Assembly (NCBI GenBank): GCA_934045075.1
Contig: OW203743.1
Coordinates: 17,169,152-17,233,151 of the forward strand
Direction: 5' to 3'
DNA from: Yponomeuta sedellus
Lineage: Eukaryota > Arthropoda > Insecta > Lepidoptera > Yponomeutidae
Length of the DNA stretch: 64,000 bases
Shown: piece by piece, positions 10,138 through 21,058 of the stretch
Layout: the number at the start of each line of letters is the position of its first letter
Position numbering within the stretch: position 1 is the first letter of the stretch
The notes under the pieces: generated by a model
What the model was told of the DNA's origin: nothing
What the model saw: the letters and a program-made list of their open reading frames with translations, nothing else
The model's database searches: none
Made by a program: the position numbers and the translations under genes

Positions 10138-10574
10138 TAAAAACCTATTTTAGAGGCTAAAAATTCCACCCATCCATGCCGGGATTCGAAACCGCGACCT
10201 CTGTCTGTCCGTGCCAGCGGTCTTCCAACTGAAATAATGGGCGACTCACCGGCATCATGGAAATTTTTTACAGCATTATCTGTATTACGTACAGTTTGCA
10301 TCACTTGCAGCCCCGAGTACCTACGTTGCAGTTAGGTTTTAACATCGGAATGATATCGCTGTACCCACATGATTATACTCTTTTTTTTAATGCACTAACC
10401 CGTGCTAAGGACAATTTAAAAACCTATTTTAGAGGCTAAAAATTCCACCCATGCCAGAATTTGAACCCGCGACCTCTGGCTATCCGTGCCAGCGCTCTCC
10501 CAACTGAGCTAATGGACGACTCATCGGCATCAGGGAAATTTCGAACCTCTTTACAACATTATTCTTTATTCATT
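10138..10574 (-). repeat. tRNA-Ile SINE (family A), tandem dimer
   Basis: The copy is flanked by CTTCAACGAACT at 10126-10137 and 10575-10586. On the minus strand it has two tRNA-Ile-like heads in the same orientation (about 10449-10521 and 10170-10245), each followed by AGCCTCTAAAATAGGTTTTT. They are joined by CCTTAGCACGGGTTAGTGC and the linker with GTGGGTACAGCGATATCATT. The target duplication brackets both units, so the dimer moved as one piece. Confidence 0.85.
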
Positions 10575-10587
10575 CTTCAACGAACTG

Positions 10588-10910
10588 TTATTCTAGTTTT
10601 CAGCAGTCAAGTTATTGCTCTTTAACATTCGTTCTAAGGCCTTAAACTCCCTTATTCAGTTAATAACCCAAATAATTCATATCATTACTTCCTAATGATT
10701 CATCGTAAAAAACTTCGCGTTGTGACCTTCGAACAATTAGCACTTCATACGAAAAAAATCCGTATTTCCTAAAACACGGTTTTAAGCGCTTTTTTAATGC
10801 ATTTTCGCGGCATAACGCGCACGTTTCCTTTATCCGATTGATGTGTTATCTATCATATAATAACTCCAATTGTTGGCTCCAACGGCCAAAGGAAGCCACA
10901 CCATCAGATA
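10588..10910. other. No recognised feature
   Basis: AT-rich sequence without coding character or repeat family seen elsewhere in the window. Confidence 0.35.
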
Positions 10911-11033
10911 GATAGATAGATTGATGGACAACCCTTTATTGAACATAAAAAAGAAAATTACATATTTCTTAACCTTAGAGTGCAGACGGCGGCCTTATCA
11001 CTAAAAGTGATCTCTTCCAGACAATATTTAGAG
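10911..11033 (-). repeat. LINE 3' tail (family F) ending in (TATC)n
   Basis: On the minus strand: GAAGAGATCACTTTTAGTGA, TAAGGCCGCCGTCTGCACTC, an ATAAAGGG polyadenylation-like motif, then a (TATC)n end. The same tail occurs at 15697, 30898, 35712, 41942, 45790, 48195, 48791 and 55828. Confidence 0.7.
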
Positions 11034-11263
11034 AGCTACACTCGTCATATTTTACCAACTCGTGTCAGTTTTACATTCCATATTTTTTTATAGCTATACC
11101 ATTGAAAATGAAAAATAGCTTATTTACACAAGTAAACGTAGGTACATAGATCACGAACATATTACAAGTAATTAGTTTGAAAATTCGGTAAAGGCAGTTA
11201 AAGTGCAACTCCTAAGCTAGAAGAAATCCTGATCTTTCGAATTATAGTAACGAGTTTAGCCTA

Positions 11264-11362
11264 CTCTGTGCTTCGCAAGGTACGTTAAGCCGTTGGCGCC
11301 GTTAGTGTCATGTCATGGCATGACATGTCAGAAGGGTTATGGGCGGCTTAATAATTTCTTAG
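11264..11362 (+). repeat. 5S-derived SINE, middle fragment
   Basis: The fragment has TGTGCTTCGCAAGGTACGTT, AAGCCGTTGGCGCCG and GGGCGGCTTAATAATTTC, the middle part of the family. The next copy begins about 300 bp further on, at the point where this one stops, so the two may be one interrupted element. Confidence 0.6.
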
Positions 11363-11661
11363 CATTAAAAAGTTAAAATTACTTCGCAAATTCCGCCAAA
11401 AAATCCCACAAGCACCATGCGGTTAGCTAATGCACCGCCCTCCCTCCCAATTTTTCAAACAGAAGCAAGACACGAACACACCACCACATATACTTGTGTG
11501 AGAAAACACGCGACGCGTTTCGCCTTAACACGAGGCATCCTCAGGCTCCCAAATGCAATTTGCATTGATTTGAGGATTTTTGGCGGATTTAGCGAAGTAA
11601 TTTTAACTTTTTAATGCTATTATGGATTTCCGCAAAGTAACGCCTGATTCTATACAACATC

Positions 11662-11862
11662 TTAATAATTTCTGACAGTAAGGCCCGCCACTGTCTTACA
11701 ATCCTTCACCAACCCGGACTTGGCACGCGTGGTGGAGTATGGTCTAACCTTCCTGCGATGCAGGAGGAGGCCTATGGAAGAGGTACAACAGAGGTACAGA
11801 GGTACCGTTGTATGTCCCCAGTGCTGGGGTACTGGGGACATGCAACGGTTTGATGTCATCAT
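11662..11862 (+). repeat. 5S-derived SINE, short form with internal hairpin
   Basis: The copy starts at TTAATAATTTCTGACAGTAA and ends near GGTTTGATGTCATC. Inside it, 11802-11847 is a near-perfect inverted repeat (19-bp arms with one mismatch) made of the family's own GTATGTCCCCAGT and its reverse complement. That is best explained by template switching during copying. Confidence 0.7.
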
Positions 11863-11999
11863 CATAAACGTCCCACTGCAGGGCACAGCCTTGTTTCAGA
11901 AAAAGAGTAGGTATATGCGAGACCGCATATTGGCAATTTTGTCGTGTTATTTGAATACCAGTCACTGAGGTTCCTTTACGACATTTTGCTGGCGAGTCA

Positions 12000-12115
12000 T
12001 ATTGCTACTGTAACCTTACAAATGTAACTAGAAAACACAGTCATTGGTACATGCCGGGAGTCAAACCCATGACCTTTCGACAAGCCGGTGCTCTACTGCT
12101 CCATTAGCACCGCTC
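12000..12115 (-). repeat. tRNA-derived SINE (family D), head fragment
   Basis: On the minus strand: a tRNA-like head with GGTGCTAATGGAGCAGTAGA and GGTTTGACTCCCGGCATG, then GACTGTGTTTTCTAG and the start of the tail (GTAAGGTTACAG). It is diverged. Confidence 0.6.
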
Positions 12116-12378
12116 TTGTCACTCTAATTTAATTTTAATCCATGCCCACTTTTATATTGCTTTATCGACAATATTAAAATACTAAACATTGTTCCGGATA
12201 TTAATCTTGGGGCAAAAGACTCTATCGGCAGTCTAGACCAGCCGTTGGCGCTAACATTGGTCAGTCAAGCCATTGGCACCAACATTGGTTGGCCATCGTC
12301 GGTCATAGACTCATAGCCCATGGTTGGGTGGTCAAGGCAAGGTCCGTATTGGAGATAATATCTACGTTACACACAGTC

Positions 12379-12735
12379 TGCGGTGGTAGCTCAGTGAGTA
12401 GAACAGTGGACTCGCAAGCGAGAGACCCAGGTTCGATCCCCAGTGCGGGCATGTACTGACTTTGTTTAATTTCAAAGTTACGTACATTTGCGAATTTGTA
12501 GTCGCAATACCACACGCCACATGAGGAAACCCACGGCTTGGTTGGCTCCCCACGTACCGACTAGTCTTTCCTGTGGACTAGGCCGACTAAGCTGTCAGGA
12601 TGGTATAGGTGCTGGGAAAGCCTACACCATCTCCCAGGCACTATAGCATCCGGGCGGTCCCTTCACCCATCTAGTGTGAGTGATGATGCCACTGGACGCT
12701 GTATCAATCATCTCATTACGTAGATGCAGAGGCCA
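12379..12735 (+). repeat. tRNA-derived SINE (family D), full length, long tail
   Basis: The head has TAGCTCAGTGAGTAGAAC (A box) and GGTTCGATCCC (B box). The body has GTGCGGGCATGTACTGACTT and GTCGCAATACCACACG, and the long tail has ACTAGGCCGACTAAGCTGTC and CCCTTCACCCATCTAGTGTG, ending ATTACGTAGATGCAGAGGCC. A minus-strand full copy lies at 22424. Confidence 0.85.
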
Positions 12736-13028
12736 AAGTATACAGTCAACAGCACATCAACCTTTACATCCACGCACTATACTCAGTTAAGTTACGGGGG
12801 ATTTTGGAAATAAAATGTAAAGCCTCACGTGCTGTTGACTGCATTAGCCGAGAAGCAACCGAGTGTGGCTGCGATAGTAACTTGGTACTGGGGTTTGATA
12901 TAATTCCATGAAAGCAGAAAGTACGCAATGGATTTTAACAATTATGCCTTTAAAAGGAACATAGCCTAAATCGTCCCTCTGCGCAGGCTTACTGTCACAG
13001 AGAATTATGGGTTTAATTACCACACGTT

Positions 13029-13200
13029 CCCGCTGCGGATTGGTAATTTCATTTGAACACCTCACACAATCAGCTTTCTTCACGATGTTTTCCTTTACAA
13101 TTAGCGAGTGGTATTGCGACTGTAACTTCACAAATATGCATAACTTACAAAACAAAGTCATTGGTCATGCCCGAACTGAAAATCGAACGGAGTGCCGGAA
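13029..13200 (-). repeat. tRNA-derived SINE (family D), diverged fragment
   Basis: The minus strand holds a degraded head (TTCGATTTTCAGTTCGGGC), then ATGACTTTGTTTTG and GTCGCAATACCACTCGCTAA, and a tail with AAAGGAAAACATCGTGAAGA. Confidence 0.6.
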
Positions 13201-13307
13201 TCACTTCCTTGAATTTTTGACGGAAGAGTCCGACTAGTATTCGCTAACTATGGTGAGTAGAGACGCCATGAAGTAAGTGATTCTGGAACTATTTGAATAT
13301 TGTGCTT

Positions 13308-13662
13308 CGATGTCAACCCTTGTACGTTCCCACTTCTGGAGCACGGGTGTCTTACTGCACCGTAGGAAGGTTAGGCCATACTCCACCATGGGGGCCAAGT
13401 CCGGGTTGGTGGAGGATTGTAAGACAGAGGCGGGCCTTACTGTCAGAAGTTATCAAGCCGCTAAAATGGCTTTACGACTGACATCACGTGACAGCTGGCA
13501 TCAACGGCTTAAAATGTCCTGAGAAGCACGGAAGCGTTCCGAAATAATGCCACTAGCGGTAGTCACGGGACGGTCACCCATCCTGCACTTGACCGTGCCT
13601 GTTGTTGCTTAACTCAAATGATTGATTCCAATTTCTCGGTTCGGCTAGGCCAAGCGCGAGCG
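13308..13662 (-). repeat. 5S-derived SINE, full length
   Basis: The minus strand has TTTGAGTTAAGCAACAACAG and GGATGGGTGACCGTCCCGTG in 5S-like order, then the usual middle and a tail ending AAGGGTTGACATC. Several small deletions and substitutions make it older than the copy at 9394. Confidence 0.85.
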
Positions 13663-14585
13663 AACGAATATTGTGCTTATGAAATTTTATTTAAAAAAAT
13701 TACCACCCCTCTGCCCTTTACCCCGATACTCGTAGTGGCATAATAGTTGCCACCTTAAATTGAACCTTATCGCTTTGAAATAAAGTCCAAAACCAAAGAA
13801 ACATGCATACTAGCTTTACCGGTTAATGTGCTCAGATTGTATGCAATTAGATAATTTTTACGACAGCAAAAGGTGACTATAAAAAGCTTAAATTTCTAAT
13901 TTATAAAGTAGGAAGCGTTACCGAGGAATCTTCACTTTAAAACCTTCCCTAGCTCTTCAAGACAAAGAGTAATTTTAGATTTGACTCTATAAAGCTCAAG
14001 GTTTAAGAGACTAAAACAAAAGGTGCACTCGAAGAGCGTGTCTTCACAAATTAAGTTTAGAACAAGTGATCTTTCATGATGTAAAGCCTACATAAACCTA
14101 AAAGTCTTCGGAAATACTTTGGTTGAAAGTTTGGCTAGTTACTAATTTGTTGTGGTTATATGCTCTTTGGCTGCAACTTTATTGCTGCTTGAATTTGGTT
14201 AGCTTTGTAGGCATAAGTTTTTTTTAAAGGATTGCGATTTAGATCAAATATTTTATTTAAATTAGAATGTTTTAGGTTAAGTTCCATTTTTATAATTTAT
14301 TATTATTCTTATGAATATATAAGAATATTCTTATCTTATCTTAATTTATTTATTAAGTTCATCAACAGTTGCAACAAAATAGACAAAAAAAATATTATAT
14401 AATTTTTTTTAATGCTTTTGCTATTAAAAATGTAAATGTACATTTGTTAATAAGACATTATTGTACTTTTTTGTGTTGAGATAGTTTGTTTTCGTTTAGA
14501 GACTCCTTCCGCGTGGAAAAGTTTCAAGGAACAAAATGTTGCACCCGTTTACTCCCTTGAAGGTTAAATTTAATAAAAACGGCGA
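13663..14585. other. No recognised gene; AT-rich intronic sequence
   Basis: A low-complexity TTATTCTTATCTTATC patch lies near 14308-14345. A stretch with CTTGAAGGTTAAATTTAAT at 14557-14577 recurs as GGGGTTAAATTTAAAAA near 14960 and may be a diverged LINE segment split by the fold-back at 14586. Confidence 0.4.
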
Positions 14586-14855
14586 AACACGTCGCACCCT
14601 CAGAACGAAAGAGGCCTAAGTCAAAAAATAGTTTAATTACTCAAAAAATTCTCAAAAAATTGAGTACCTAACAATCATAGAGAGACATAAAAAGGTATGC
14701 TCTATCCGATGAGTAGTAAAACAAAGGCACTTATTGTAAAAAAAGACCATAGCGAATCTTCCGTCCACGGCATACCTTTTTATGACTCTATGATTGTAAC
14801 TCAATTTCACTATTTTTTGACTTAGGCCTCTTTCGTTCAGAGGGTGCGACGTGTT
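14586..14855. repeat. 270-bp fold-back element
   Basis: The outer arms 14586-14631 and 14810-14855 pair over 46 bp with one mismatch. The inner arms at about 14657-14700 and 14770-14807 pair imperfectly. The loop at about 14701-14769 is unrelated. The structure looks like a small inverted-repeat (MITE-like) transposon. No clear target duplication is visible at its ends. Confidence 0.65.
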
Positions 14856-15226
14856 CAATCAATTGAGTTGGAGAGTATTTATATTTTATGATTCAAGAAA
14901 TTTAGACAACATTCTTCATACCTCTCGTACAAATGTTGGCAACCCTTTTTGCCCCCTTAGGGGTTAAATTTAAAAAAATATGGTATTTTCCTTGCCCACA
15001 TTATATATAGAACCTCTGTGCAAAATTACATCTTCCTAGGTCCAACGGCTTGGGCAGGGCGTTGATGAGTGAGTCAGTCAGTCAGGACTTTGAATTTTAT
15101 TTATACAAATTTTATGTTGTTAGAGCAAGACAGAGTATAGTGGGTCAATAATTCATTCATTCAAAGAAGTATCACGTGTCAGTGTCTAGAATTTATTAAT
15201 AAGTTATTTAATATTTGTCGAAAAAT
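14856..15226. repeat. Diverged interspersed repeat tail
   Basis: The sequence around CCCCTTAGGGGTTAAATTT and GGGCGTTGATGAGTGAGTCA followed by GTCAGTCAGGACTTTGAATT looks like the 3' region of a LINE-type repeat that I associate with Lepidoptera. No second copy is in the window, so the call is weak. Confidence 0.35.
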
Positions 15227-15239
15227 CAAATAAAAAACA

Positions 15240-15592
15240 GCGCGGGTTCGAGTCCCGGCATGGGTGGAATTTTAAGCCTCTAAATAGGTTTTAAAATTGT
15301 CCTTAGCACGTGTTAGTGCATTAAAAAGAATATAATCATGTGGGTACAGCGATATCATTCCGATGTAAAACCTAACTGCAAAGTAGGTACTCGGGGCTGT
15401 AAGCGATGCAAATTACTTCAGCCAGATGTCGCTGCCTGTACGTAATACAGAGAGGATTGTAAAGAGGTTCGAAATTTCACAGATGTCGGTAAGTCGCCCA
15501 TTAGCTCAGTTGGAGAGCGCTGGCACGGTTAGCCAGAGGTCGCGGGTTTGAGTCCCAGCATGGGTGAAATTTTTAGCCTCTAAAGGTTTTTA
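15240..15592 (+). repeat. tRNA-Ile SINE (family A), tandem dimer, 5'-truncated
   Basis: The copy is flanked by AAATAAAAAACA at 15228-15239 and 15593-15604. It starts in the T arm of unit 1 and passes through the tail and linker. It then holds a full unit 2 with a tRNA-Ile-like head (about 15493-15568) and ends AGCCTCTAAAGGTTTTTA. Confidence 0.85.
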
Positions 15593-15696
15593 AAATAAAA
15601 AACAACAAAGTATATCAAATTAATATTATTGTAATAATCTTGTATATTTGTATATTTCCTTCCTTCTTCAATATATTAGTCCAGTCAATCCAAAAG

Positions 15697-15845
15697 TTGT
15701 CTGGAAGAGATCACTTTTAATGATAAGGCCGCCGCTTGCACTCTTAGGTCAAGAAATATCTGTGTAATTTCCATTTTTATGTGCAATAAAGTGTTCTCTA
15801 TCTATCTATGTATCTATCTATATATCTATCATCTATCTATATATC
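15697..15845 (+). repeat. LINE 3' tail (family F) ending in (TATC)n
   Basis: GGAAGAGATCACTTTTAATG, AAGGCCGCCG and GTGCAATAAAGTGTTCTC lead into a (TATC)n microsatellite, consistent with a tail that ends in a short tandem repeat instead of poly(A). Confidence 0.7.
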
Positions 15846-16372
15846 TAAGATGTTCTTTTATGGATGTTTTCAAGAATTCGGTATGAGCGCCGACTTCTGT
15901 ACTAAGTCTGTGTTCCAGAGGTCGTAAAGAGCATTTTATCGCGGCTGATCTGAGCGTCGCCGCGTCTCTGACGCAACGAAGTTAGCTAGTTTGTTGACAT
16001 AAGCTTTCCTCAGTGTTGGCTATTGCCATTAGTTTGTTCTCTCTTTACGTTTGCTTTGATATATTTGCACTGTGAACCTAGCTCTTCCTTGAATTAAAAT
16101 TTCATTTCCTATCTAAGTAGATAAAAAGATCATATAAACATTTTTTTCCCTTTTTCCGTCGCCCATTAGTATTATAATTCTAATTAGTATTATACCCGCC
16201 TACAGTGCATTTTTTCAAATAAAGGTTTCGATGGCTCAAAATACTTATAGTTAATATGTATAGTAGGTACGTATACTTAAGTATGTTTTGAGTCTCGATA
16301 ATTAATTAATATGACCGTCAGCTGTTGTATGGCGATAGCGATATCTTGTATCATTAGTACTAGTCAGAATAG
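15846..16372. other. No recognised feature
   Basis: Nothing with coding character or belonging to a repeat family in the window was seen. Confidence 0.35.
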
Positions 16373-16561
16373 GTAGAGTACAAATACCTACAGTTGGTTA
16401 CGACACACAAGCAGCCTACCGACGCTGGTCGTGTGTTATCTAGCGCTAAATTATTAGAGTTGTATGATAAAGCTGCGGCTCTTGATATTGAAAACAGTTT
16501 ACCTAAATTTACGGGATTCAGCAAATACGAAGTACCTAGTATTCATGAATTAATTTGCTAA
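16373..16561 (+). other. Open frame without ATG, 62 codons, unknown
   Basis: Between in-frame stops at 16370 and 16559 there is an open frame with protein-like composition, including RVLSSAKLLELYDKAAALDI and ENSLPKFTGFSKYEVPSIHE. Its base composition is AT-rich, unlike the exons of the host gene. It may be a fragment of a transposon protein, or chance. I do not recognise it. Confidence 0.25.
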
Positions 16562-16790
16562 TTATGTTAAGAAAAAAAATTTGGATTTTTTTTTCTTAGT
16601 TTCTTCTTCGCATAATCTTTTATTAGAGAAACTTACAGCTTTGTAGTTCATTATGTGTTAACATAATAAATTTGATTAAACCAGCACTCTTTTTTTTAAA
16701 TCTTATTTATTTAAGGGCTTTGTTCACAGAACGAGCATGTCAGCCCAACTAGTACTCTTAAAAAAATATATTATTTTCCTTTTTATTATT

Positions 16791-16902
16791 AAATGCCTCA
16801 GCGCTTGAAATTGCCAATCCACAGTGGGTGCCCGTGGTAATTAAACCCGTAATTTCCTTCTGAGAGAAGGCCTGTGCCCTGCAGCAGGACATTTAACAAT
16901 AA
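16791..16902 (+). repeat. Family D SINE tail fragment
   Basis: CTCAGCGCTTGAAATTGCCA, GTGGGTGCCCGTGGTAATTA and CTGAGAGAAGGCCTGTGCCC match the tails near 51180 and 56440. The head is absent. Confidence 0.6.
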
Positions 16903-17230
16903 CAATAATCATATATTTGTTTGTATTTCCTACACACTTAGACACCATAGTGTCTCCTCACCAGATAGATATATTTCTTCTCTACCTATTCCAAACACTG
17001 AACATCGGCCATAACAACAAATATCGGGCCGCTAAAAACCCGCTGGCACGAGTCGAGAGCAGCAATTCGTCACACCATCTCAGTCGTTGCTTGGCAGCAT
17101 TTTAAGACACGCATCCCGACGTGAACGAAAGTGGTCGTGAACCGGTCCGGGCGACTTTCTCGCCCAGTGCGCGCCGACCCTAAGGTCTGGGCTGGTGTGT
17201 GACCTGGATTTATTAGTAGGCGTAGGTCAG

Positions 17231-17467
17231 GTATTTTTCCGAGCGCTTCCATGTCTCGCAAGGCACGCTAAGCCGTTGGTGCCGGCTGTCATGTAATAGC
17301 AGTCCTTAAGCCACGTCAGAGGCCTTATGGTCGCCTTGATAACTTCTGACAGTAAGACCCGCCATTGTCTTACACTCCTCCACCGTGGTGGAGTATAGCC
17401 TAACCTTCCAGCGATGCAGGAAGAGTCCCGTACTCCAGCTGTTGGGACATGCAAAAGGGTTGATATT
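17231..17467 (+). repeat. 5S-derived SINE, 5'-truncated
   Basis: The copy starts at GTATTTTTCCGAGCGCTTCC and runs to AAAGGGTTGATATTG. About 17 bp around the ACCCGGACTTGGCCC part of the family are deleted. Confidence 0.8.
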
Positions 17468-17926
17468 GTAGGTCAGGTGGGATAATTTGACACCAGGGGC
17501 TCGATTCAGTGCATTATAGTACAATGACAGATACATGGGGTTACGTTTGTTTTTCATACCATTGACGCCTAGAAGGTTCGAGGTATGTGCACACGTACAA
17601 AAACAACAAAATACAAAATGCCCTGTGTGTTATTTATGTGTCGTTAATCACGCTGCCACGTAGGTCTAACGGAATCACGTCTGGTTGCCATGGCGGAGGT
17701 CTTGGGTTCGTCCTCACTGAGGGCCGCTGTATAAATAGCCTCATTTGTATAAATAGAGCGTTTTTCCAGGCTTGTGATCTCCTTGTTGGTTGTGGTCCAC
17801 GTGTGATGGCTGTATGCTACTTATGATGAATACGTATGAGAAAAGGTGGACAGAGGTGAAGTTTTCTTCCCGCTGCCTATTTCTCCACTACACTACGGCG
17901 CGAAGGCGGCGGCTTACATTTTACAG
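17468..17926. other. No recognised feature
   Basis: No coding signal or repeat family member was identified. Confidence 0.35.
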
Positions 17927-18231
17927 AGTGCTTAGTGCGAGTTTGACAGATCCAATCGAATAACTTTACTACCGCGTTAATCGAGCATTGAGTAGTGAGG
18001 ATGAGTAAGTTAACCGTTCGAACTGGCAAAACGCTGTCACAGTACAACTCGCACTCGCGTTTATTCGTGTTTTGGCTGGTAAACGTGTTCTCTTCTCAAC
18101 GTAAACCATTACAACTCGCACTCAGAAATTTTAATTTCCATTCTTGTCGCTAGGTGGCGCTTCCTCGATGCCATAGAAATATGAGTTTACGTTAACGCGA
18201 TCGAGTAGTTAGAAAACTCGCACTAAGCACT
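17927..18231 (+). mobile_element. 305-bp MITE with 18-bp inverted ends, copy 1
   Basis: The ends are AGTGCTTAGTGCGAGTTT and nearly its reverse complement. The flanks are CAG (17924-17926) and CTG (18232-18234), a duplication with one mismatch or a CWG preference. There is no coding capacity. Copies 2 and 3 are at 29667 (opposite orientation) and 41342. Confidence 0.85.
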
Positions 18232-18290
18232 CTGTGTATATTGACATTCAGCAAACGGAATGTAAATTCTTTACGTTGAAATGAAATTGG

Positions 18291-18441
18291 GCGGCTTGGT
18301 AACTTCTGGCAGTAAAACCCGCCACTGTCTTACAATCCTCCACCAACCCGGACTTGGCCCCCGTGGTGTAGTATGGCCTAGACTTCCTGCGACGCAGCAA
18401 GAGACCCGTGCTCCAGCAGTGGGGACATATAAGGGTTGACA
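18291..18441 (+). repeat. 5S-derived SINE, short 3' form
   Basis: From GCGGCTTGGTAACTTCTGGC to AAGGGTTGACATG. The 5S-like head is absent. Confidence 0.75.
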
Positions 18442-18804
18442 TGGAAATAAAATTGATTTGATTTGTTTAGGTTTTCACGAGGCAGGTTTGACAACTATCT
18501 AAAAGCGTGTGATTTATCGTGATTTCACCAAAGACAACTCTCAGAATGCGTATAAAAACCCACGTGGGTGTACCTATACTCGTATTCTCTACGTCCACTT
18601 TGTAAACAAAACACAGATAGCCCTTATAACTATGAAGGGAAGTACTAAAATCGAATAGCACTTCGCAACTTTTTATTGTGACCGATTGTGTCTCTTGTTG
18701 TTATTTATTGATACTAGTTGTCCCATAAATACCGTGTTCTGATTGCAGCCGCTTAAAAGCGAAAGTTCTACTATATATTTTTTTTTGTGAAAACTAATAA
18801 CTAT
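18442..18804. other. No recognised feature
   Basis: AT-rich sequence; no repeat or coding signal. Confidence 0.35.
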
Positions 18805-18816
18805 AGTTATGTGTAT

Positions 18817-19139
18817 ATATTCTTTTTGATGCTCTAACCCGTGCTGAGGACAATTTTTAAAAATCTATTTAGAGGCTAAAATTCCACCCATGCCGGGACT
18901 CGAACCGGCGACCTCTGGCTAACCGTACCAGTGCTCTCCCAACTCAGCTAATGGGCCTGTGCCGGCATCAGCAAAATTTCGAACCTCTCTACAAGAGGTT
19001 CGAAATTTGTTTGTACTATTTGCTTGTAAAGCTTGTATTAGCTCAGTTGGGAGAGCGCTGGTACGGTTAGCCAGAGGTCGCGGGTTCGAGTCCCGGCATG
19101 GGCGGCATTTTTAGCCTGTAAGTAGTTTTTCAAAAATAA
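18817..19139 (+). repeat. tRNA-Ile fold-back SINE (family A), inverted dimer
   Basis: The copy is flanked by AGTTATGTGTAT at 18805-18816 and 19140-19151. The left half is a reverse unit (tRNA-like part at about 18884-18958) and the right half a forward unit (about 19033-19105). They are separated by a short inverted GAACCTC / GAGGTTC junction, so the whole copy can fold into one hairpin. Confidence 0.85.
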
Positions 19140-19255
19140 AGTTATGTGTATTTGTTTATGTATTTGTAAGGAGTTGGCAACAAATGATTATTATTTAATT
19201 ATTTTAACCAATTTCCATTTAATTATTACATGAGACAATTTTAAACAACAGCGGT

Positions 19256-19480
19256 TTTAAAAACCTATTTAGAGGCGAAAAATTCCACCCATGCCGGGAT
19301 TCGAACCCGCGACCTCTGGCTATCCGTGCCAGCCAGCGCTCTTTCCAACTGAGCTAATGGGCGACTCACCGGCATCAGTGAAATTTCGAACCTCTACGAT
19401 ATTCTCTGTATTACGTATTTTTAGCCTCTAATGAGGTTTTTAAAATTGTCCTTAGCACCGGTTAGTGTATTAAAAATAAT
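19256..19480 (-). repeat. tRNA-Ile SINE (family A), rearranged
   Basis: A reverse tRNA-like unit (about 19286-19368) is followed, after TATTCTCTGTATTACG, by a forward tail (AGCCTCTAATGAGG to GTTAGTGTATTAAAAATA). This again joins opposite orientations. Confidence 0.75.
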
Positions 19481-20186
19481 ATATTAAAGGTTTTTTTATT
19501 GAAAACTTTCGTTAGCACTATACATTGTTAACTTTATTCCAGACTAGCTGGTGCCCGCGACTTCGTCTGCGCATTATTAGTATTTGTAGTTGCTTATTTT
19601 AGCGTGGCGTAGAAAATAACTAACATTATGACATTTAAGTTTAAGAAACAGTGTAAAGCAATCTAAAAGGTTTCTTCTTCTGCCCAATAAATTTCATCTC
19701 ATTTCACATATTAAAATTATCACATAAATATTTTTTTCGTCGCATTTGAAAAATATGGCACAACATCTTTATAAATTGTATCCTAAGTTTTATTCTTACG
19801 TATAAGCTACATTCAGTGGTTTTTACGTGACAGAGTAACAAACATCCATACTTACAAACTTTCCCGATTATAATAATATTTGTAGGATATGATAACAGTA
19901 CTGAAGGTAAAGGTACATGGCTACTGATATTATATCCATTAATGTACTCACAATAATAAAAAAACACTGATCTCCAAATAAGTTTATAAGATCTAGCGTA
20001 TTGTATCGTAATATCGTCGCTTTTAACCCTTATTTAGCAGAATTTAGCACAATAATTAGGAAAATTACTCAACATACGTATTATTATTATTTTGTCTATA
20101 ATTGATTGACCTGACAGATTGCATAATTATTATGATATTGACATGTAGTATTTTCTTTTTGACATTGTAAATTTGATTATTATTTC
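19481..20186. other. Mostly unrecognised; repeat tail fragment at 19500-19590
   Basis: AACTTTCGTTAGCACTA followed by CCAGACTAGCTGGTGCCCGC at about 19503-19565 resembles the repeats near 38765 and 45135. The rest shows no feature. Confidence 0.35.
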
Positions 20187-20639
20187 TACATTTGAAATAA
20201 AAAGGTTTTATTCAAAGTAGCTCAGAAACTGCGGCTTAATGAACGTTATAAGTTAAACTGTGTCACATTCAAAATGTAGATCATTTAGGAGGAAAAATGG
20301 ACAAAAAGACTCCGAACTTAGTGTTTTCAAAAATCCTAATTAACAGAGTTTACATAATTATTATTCAAGTGACAACAAGTTTACAATTCAAGCGAGAACT
20401 CTGTAGTCCACTCTTACATCGTCAATAAGAATTGGCATACATCCATCATACGTGGACCACGTAATATCTTAACGGCAACCACTTACGACCGCTTAAAGAA
20501 CTATAAAGGCAATTCGTCAATTCTTACTCGACTTTAATGCTTGTTTACTGCTGTTAAACGGTTCTTTAGGATGTAGCAATCACATAAACATAACAGGTAT
20601 ACCGTCACGCCTTTAAAGAGTTTTTTTATAAACACTGAG

Positions 20640-20703
20640 ACATACATACGTATACATACATACATACATACACCCTTACATACATACATACATACATACA
20701 CCC

Positions 20704-20734
<31 letters not shown>
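20640..20734. repeat. (ACAT)n microsatellite
   Basis: ACAT repeats are interrupted twice by ACACCCTTACAT. On the minus strand it is (TATG)n directly at the 3' end of the LINE fragment at 20738, so it likely began as that LINE's tail. Confidence 0.85.
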
Positions 20735-20737
20735 ACC

Positions 20738-21058
20738 TCACGCCTGTATCCCAGAAGGGTAGGCAGAGACCAGTGACTGCCACTTGCCACGATCCTGACA
20801 GATCACCTTCGCTTCATCAACGTTCATAAGTGTTGCATGCACGCACGCCGGTTCCGGATACTTTTTATCTTTCCCTTTGCTAATACATCCCCTATCTGGT
20901 CGATGTATGTCCGCCTGGGACGACCCTTACCAACCCTTCCACTCACATTCGCAATATATATTTGTTTCGTCAATCTTTCTTCCTTCATCCTCTCCACATG
21001 TCCAAACCAACGCAACATTCCTTTCTCAATTCTAGTCACTACATCCTTTTCACACTGA
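20738..21058 (-). pseudogene. Non-LTR retrotransposon ORF2 C-terminal fragment
   Basis: The minus strand codes TRIEKGMLRWFGHVERMKEE, then GKGRPRRTYIDQIGDVLA and RNRRACM, closely matching the copy at 6481. The 5' end is cut at about 21058 and frame disruptions lie near 20824, so only the terminal region remains. Confidence 0.8.

Noticed and set aside
20640..20734. Telomere-like repeat
   Set aside because: The unit is ACAT with ACACCCTTACAT interruptions, not the insect TTAGG repeat.
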